Below are positions 60,229-64,000 of a DNA stretch of 64,000 nt, piece after piece. The notes under the pieces are model-generated. The model searched no databases, had not been told where the DNA came from, and worked only from the letters and a program-made list of their open reading frames with translations. Source of the stretch: Euzebyales bacterium (GTDB lineage: Bacteria; Actinomycetota; Nitriliruptoria; Euzebyales; JAHELV01); contig DASUUK010000065.1 of NCBI GenBank assembly GCA_036374135.1, forward strand, positions 1-64,000, given 5' to 3'. Each line of letters begins with the position of its first letter. Within the stretch, counting starts at the first letter, position 1. The position numbers and the translations under genes are program-made.

Positions 60229-62007
60229 CTATCGGACCGTCACCCGGACCGTTCGCCGACCTCCGAGCACGTTCGTCAACAGGCGTTCGGTCTCGGCGAG
60301 CACCAACGGCCCCGGTGCCTCGGGCCCCCGCGCGCGCTGCAGCCGCACCAGCAGCTCGTCGGCGCTGTCGGTCCGGCGCATCCGCTGCAGCGCACCGTTC
60401 AGCGTCGTCGCGGCGAAGATGTTCGTCTCACCCTGCACGCTCGCACCACCGAAGACCCCGAGCGTCATCGACTGGCCGGACAGCCGGTGCGGCACCCGCA
60501 TGCGGCGGTACAGGGTGCGGTGGACCGCGTCGCTGCCCTGACGCTTGACACCGACACGCACGCGGATCAACGCGCCCGGGTTCGGACGCAGCCGCGAGAT
60601 CGAGCCGATGTCGCGCCACCGGCTCCTGTTGACCTTCACCGCTACGGCACCGAACTGCAGCCGGTCGAACGACTCGTTGACGGTCGAGGTCATGTGGATC
60701 GTCTCGTACGAGACGTTGCCGCCGAGCTGCTCGATGACGAACAGCCAGTCGAGCATCTCGAAGATCGACTCGAACGAGACGTCGAACCGGTTGGCGAAGC
60801 GGTTCCTGCGCCGCAGCTGGAACGCCTCACCCTGGCGGTCGGTCGCCTCGAGCGTCCACGTCAGCGACGCCCGTCCCTCACCGATCTTGTCGAGGATCCG
60901 ATCCAGGTTGGCAAGCAGGTGGAACGGGGCGATGTCGGGCACGTCGTCGTCCCGGTTGACGAAGGTCCGGCCGTCCCGGGACTCACCGGTCGTCGACGAC
61001 CGCACCGTGGACGAGATGACCGTGGGTTCGGGGCCGTCGCCGAGCGCGGCACGGAGTCCGGTCAACCGGTCCTGGTCCACCGTGCCGACCACGCCGCCGG
61101 GGTTGGCGATCTTGTAGGAGAACCCGCCGTCGGGCTGGATGACGATCGCGTCCGCTGTGTGCGCGCTCAACGCGGTCCGGCCCGTCCAGAGGAACGGATG
61201 ACCGAAGGCGAGTGCCATTCCGTCGCAGGTGTCGGTCGTGGTCCCGATGCCGACGGCGCTGACGTCGCCGTAGGACAGTGCCGCGGCGAAGTTGCTCCCC
61301 GGGAAGATCTCACTCGGGTCGGCCGTGGCCGCCCCCGCGGCAGACGCGGCGAAGGAGGCGATCTCAACCCGACTCCGCAGCCGCTTCTCGAGCTCCGGCA
61401 GGCGCGAGCTGCGCAGTCCGGACACCGCGAGCGGCACCGGTAGCGGCGCCATGCCCTCACCGACCTCCGCGCTGCTTGCGTCAGACGCCTCGACCGCGGC
61501 CTGCTGCAGCGCCGTCGGCAGCTGCACGTTGTCGTTGAGCGACAGCGACTGCGTCGCCCCCGGGTAGTCGTAGAGCTTCGTCATCTGGGCCGCCGGCGTG
61601 AGGCCGGCGATCGACGACTGCTCGAACGCCAGGCTGTAGGAGACCGCCCCGATGAGCCGGCCGTCGGCGGCGTAGACCGGTGAACCCGACATGCCTGCCC
61701 AGATGCCGGCACGCTCGACTGCGGGTGAGGAGAGGTCGGCGATGATCAAGTCGATGCCCGGCGCGATGCCGTCGACCAGCACCCCGAGCACCTCCGCGTC
61801 GAACGGCTCGGGGGTCGTGCCGTCGGACACGGTCAGGCCCGTCCCCGTCAGGCCGTCGCTGACCTCATCGATCGGCACCGGGGCCGCACATGCACCGTCG
61901 GGCGCCTGACCGTGCGCAGGCGGGGTGAGCACTCCCGTCACCAGCGCGGCCGCGAGGGCGATGGACAGGACCGTTCGCGTCGGTCGACGCACCGCGACCA
62001 AGCTCAT
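60229..62007 (-). CDS. Secreted SpoIVB-type (S55) serine peptidase-like protein
   Basis: A 592-residue exported protein. A signal peptide (RTVLSIALAAALVTGVLTPPAHG) is followed by a peptidase S55-like domain: GLTGTGLTVSDG, then GIWAGMSGSPVYAADGRLIGA (101-121, shortened in sense) with the serine motif GMSGSPV, and later FGHPFLWTGRTALSAHTADAI. The C-terminal 250 residues are a separate, strand-rich region. SpoIVB cleaves a signal-transduction partner during sporulation; in non-sporulating relatives the role is unknown. No PDZ domain is evident. Confidence 0.75.
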   Translation of the reverse strand: MSLVAVRRPTRTVLSIALAAALVTGVLTPPAHGQAPDGACAAPVPIDEVSDGLTGTGLTVSDGTTPEPFDAEVLGVLVDGIAPGIDLIIADLSSPAVERAGIWAGMSGSPVYAADGRLIGAVSYSLAFEQSSIAGLTPAAQMTKLYDYPGATQSLSLNDNVQLPTALQQAAVEASDASSAEVGEGMAPLPVPLAVSGLRSSRLPELEKRLRSRVEIASFAASAAGAATADPSEIFPGSNFAAALSYGDVSAVGIGTTTDTCDGMALAFGHPFLWTGRTALSAHTADAIVIQPDGGFSYKIANPGGVVGTVDQDRLTGLRAALGDGPEPTVISSTVRSSTTGESRDGRTFVNRDDDVPDIAPFHLLANLDRILDKIGEGRASLTWTLEATDRQGEAFQLRRRNRFANRFDVSFESIFEMLDWLFVIEQLGGNVSYETIHMTSTVNESFDRLQFGAVAVKVNRSRWRDIGSISRLRPNPGALIRVRVGVKRQGSDAVHRTLYRRMRVPHRLSGQSMTLGVFGGASVQGETNIFAATTLNGALQRMRRTDSADELLVRLQRARGPEAPGPLVLAETERLLTNVLGGRRTVRVTVR

Positions 62008-62219
62008 GATCAGACCCCCGAACTCGTCCGCGGCTGAGAGCGTGCACGATCAACCTAGTCCGTCCACGTGCCGGAGAACAGACTGGGAACGAGACCGTTC
62101 ATCGTCTACTGTGGGGTGTTCGGCACTGCACGCTGCGTGAGCCCGATCGGGCGCCGCACCAGGTGGATGTGGCTCGGACCCGAGCCCGCGTGTGGACGGC
62201 GGGCGTAGGCTGTCAGCCG

Positions 62220-63836
62220 ATGCGCGCCGGAACCGTCCTGACCTCTGCCGCGGACCCCGGGTCCGATCGGTTCGCCGGCTACGCGGGCACCCACCGGCGG
62301 CTGGTCGCGGATCTGCGCGCGCAGCTCGCGTCCGCCGCGGAGGGCGGTGGCGCGCGGGCGCGTGACCGCCACACGGGCCGCGGCAAGCTGCTGCCGCGCG
62401 ACCGTGTCGACGCGCTGCTCGACGCCGGCACGCCGTTCCTCGAGCTGTCACCACTGGCCGCGCACGGCATGTATGACGACGAGGCGCCCGGGGCGGGCCT
62501 GATCACCGGCGTCGGCCGTGTCAGCGGGCGCGAGGTCATGGTGGTCGCCAACGACGCCACCGTCAAGGGCGGCACGTACTTCCCGGTGACGGTCCGCAAG
62601 CACCTGCGCGCCCAGCAGGTGGCGATGGACAACCGGCTGCCGTGCGTCTACCTGGTCGATTCCGGTGGCGCCTACCTGCCGCTGCAGGACGAGGTGTTCC
62701 CCGACCGCGAGCACTTCGGGCGCATCTTCCGCAACCAGGCGCTGCTGTCGAAGGCGGGGGTGCCGCAGATCGCCGCCGTGCTGGGCAGCTGCACGGCCGG
62801 CGGGGCGTACGTCCCGGCGATGAGCGACGAGACGGTCATCGTCCGTGACCAGGGGACGATCTTCTTGGGCGGGCCACCGCTGGTCAAGGCTGCCACCGGG
62901 GAGGACGTGTCGGCCGAGGAGCTCGGTGGTGGCGTGCTGCACGCCCGCGAGTCGGGTGTGGTCGACCATCTTGCGGACGACGACGCGCACGCGCTGACGA
63001 TCGTGCGGTCGATCGTGGCGACGGTCGGACCACGCCCGGAGCCGCCGTGGGATGTCGCGCACGCCGAGGAGCCCGAGATCGACCCGACGCAGCTGTACGG
63101 CGTCGTGCCACCCGACAACCGAACCGCCTACGACGTGCGCGAGGTGATCGCGCGCGTGGTCGACGGCAGCCGGTTCCACGAGTTCAAGGCGAGCTACGGC
63201 GACACGCTCGTCTGCGGGTTCGCGCGCATCCATGGCCACCCGGTGGGCATCGTCGCCAACAACGGAGTGCTGTTCAGCTCGTCGGCACTCAAGGGCGCGC
63301 ACTTCGTCGAGCTGTGCGATCAACGTGGCGTGCCGCTCGTGTTCCTGCAGAACATCACCGGCTTCATGGTCGGCAGGGAGTACGAGGCGGCCGGCATCGC
63401 CAAGCACGGCGCGAAGATGGTGATGGCGGTTGCGTGCACGCGGGTGCCCAAGCTCACCGTGATCATCGGCGGGTCGTTCGGAGCCGGCAACTACGCGATG
63501 TCGGGCCGCGCCTATGACCCGCGGTTCGTCTGGATGTGGCCCAACGCCCGCATCTCGGTCATGGGTGGGGAGCAGGCGGCGACCGTGCTCGCCACGGTGC
63601 GGCGCGACAGGATCGAAGCGGACGGCGGCGGGTGGTCGCCGGCCGACGAGGAGGCGTTCAAGGAGCCGATCCGCGAGCAGTACGAGACGCAGGGGCACCC
63701 CTACCACGCGACCGCGCGCCTGTGGGACGACGGGGTGATCGATCCTCTCGACACGCGGATGGTCCTCGGGCTGGGACTGTCGGCGTGCGCCAACGCGCCA
63801 CTGGGCGAGCCCGGGTACGGGGTGTTCCGGATGTGA
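62220..63836 (+). CDS. Acyl-CoA carboxylase carboxyltransferase subunit (methylcrotonyl/propionyl-CoA type)
   Basis: A 538-residue carboxyltransferase. ATG 62220 fits family length (about 535); an upstream ATG at 62163 is less likely. Signatures: [20 protein letters not shown], the biotin/CoA-binding [53 protein letters not shown] and [18 protein letters not shown]. The last pair is characteristic of methylcrotonyl-CoA carboxylase beta subunits in leucine breakdown. The biotin carboxylase gene follows directly. Confidence 0.92.
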   Translation: MRAGTVLTSAADPGSDRFAGYAGTHRRLVADLRAQLASAAEGGGARARDRHTGRGKLLPRDRVDALLDAGTPFLELSPLAAHGMYDDEAPGAGLITGVGRVSGREVMVVANDATVKGGTYFPVTVRKHLRAQQVAMDNRLPCVYLVDSGGAYLPLQDEVFPDREHFGRIFRNQALLSKAGVPQIAAVLGSCTAGGAYVPAMSDETVIVRDQGTIFLGGPPLVKAATGEDVSAEELGGGVLHARESGVVDHLADDDAHALTIVRSIVATVGPRPEPPWDVAHAEEPEIDPTQLYGVVPPDNRTAYDVREVIARVVDGSRFHEFKASYGDTLVCGFARIHGHPVGIVANNGVLFSSSALKGAHFVELCDQRGVPLVFLQNITGFMVGREYEAAGIAKHGAKMVMAVACTRVPKLTVIIGGSFGAGNYAMSGRAYDPRFVWMWPNARISVMGGEQAATVLATVRRDRIEADGGGWSPADEEAFKEPIREQYETQGHPYHATARLWDDGVIDPLDTRMVLGLGLSACANAPLGEPGYGVFRM

Positions 63837-64000
63837 GCCCGACCATCATGTTCGACCGCGTGCTCGTCGCCAACCGCGGCGAGATCGCCGTGCGCATCAT
63901 CCGCACCCTGCAGCGCCTGGGTGTGACCTCCGTCGCGGTGTTCAGCGATGCCGACGCCGACGCCCCGCACGTGCGCCTGGCCGACCTCGCGGTGCGGTTG
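63833..64000 (+). CDS. Biotin carboxylase subunit of acyl-CoA carboxylase, start only
   Basis: The first 51-56 residues are visible: [20 protein letters not shown] and [19 protein letters not shown], the invariant start of biotin carboxylase/acyl-CoA carboxylase alpha subunits. GTG 63833 overlaps the preceding stop (GTGA) and would couple translation; ATG 63848 is the other option. The gene runs off the right edge. With the upstream subunit it forms a biotin-dependent carboxylase, probably for methylcrotonyl-CoA. Confidence 0.9.
   Translation, partial: MSPTIMFDRVLVANRGEIAVRIIRTLQRLGVTSVAVFSDADADAPHVRLADLAVRL

Overview
The window is high-GC bacterial DNA. A mycothiol synthase next to a GlnR-type regulator (the same pairing as in mycobacteria) and a complete conservon (sensor kinase, roadblock protein, DUF742 protein, GTPase) point to an actinomycete. 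A deep-branching lineage is possible, but the sequence alone does not settle the genus. Genes are dense and many overlap by 1-20 bases.

1-6.3 kb: the start of a tyrosine recombinase sits just downstream of a tRNA-Lys/Asp/Phe cluster on the minus strand, so a mobile island may continue off the left edge. Then come mshD, a conserved hypothetical gene, glnR, a MoaD/ThiS-like protein fused to a membrane domain, and a four-gene operon: a winged-helix protein carrying a degenerate TusA-like domain, followed by three DsrE/F/H-like proteins with almost no cysteines. 6.4-13.2 kb: a zinc-ribbon/low-complexity/membrane protein and a conservon whose kinase has a very long acidic tail. 13.4-28.5 kb: mostly housekeeping genes. 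These are an aminotransferase with an omega-amidase, a secreted propeller protein, a polar amino-acid ABC transporter, acyltransferases, ygfZ with an LMW phosphatase and a fructosamine kinase, pyrophosphatase, hppD with an Lrp regulator, and a GCS2-family ligase.

28.5-54 kb: a large catabolic region that looks devoted to amines, probably quaternary amines. Its left part holds a TetR regulator, a PotABCD-type importer, a class III aminotransferase, an FAD oxidoreductase, an ADP-forming acyl-CoA synthetase, an acyl-CoA dehydrogenase, an MFS transporter and a Rieske oxygenase of the CntA/GbcA type. Four copies of a TTGAA-N6-TTCAA-like palindrome lie in front of these transcription units. Its right part is a tightly coupled five-gene operon: a dehydrocarnitine-cleavage-type BKACE, an L-carnitine dehydrogenase/thioesterase fusion, an acyl-CoA dehydrogenase, an ADP-forming acyl-CoA synthetase and a CaiD-like hydratase. 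A divergent IclR regulator and an AMP-forming acyl-CoA synthetase adjoin it. Together they suggest gamma-butyrobetaine/carnitine breakdown through CoA esters to glycine betaine plus acetoacetate.

54-64 kb: an esterase, an aldo/keto reductase, a Tat-exported amine oxidase, a YceI protein with a divergent TetR and two clear operators, a GNAT enzyme, a secreted S55-type serine protease, and the start of a biotin-dependent acyl-CoA carboxylase operon cut by the right edge. A palindromic repeat with an exact 62-bp period occurs in two intergenic regions 38 kb apart (16.6 and 55.2 kb).
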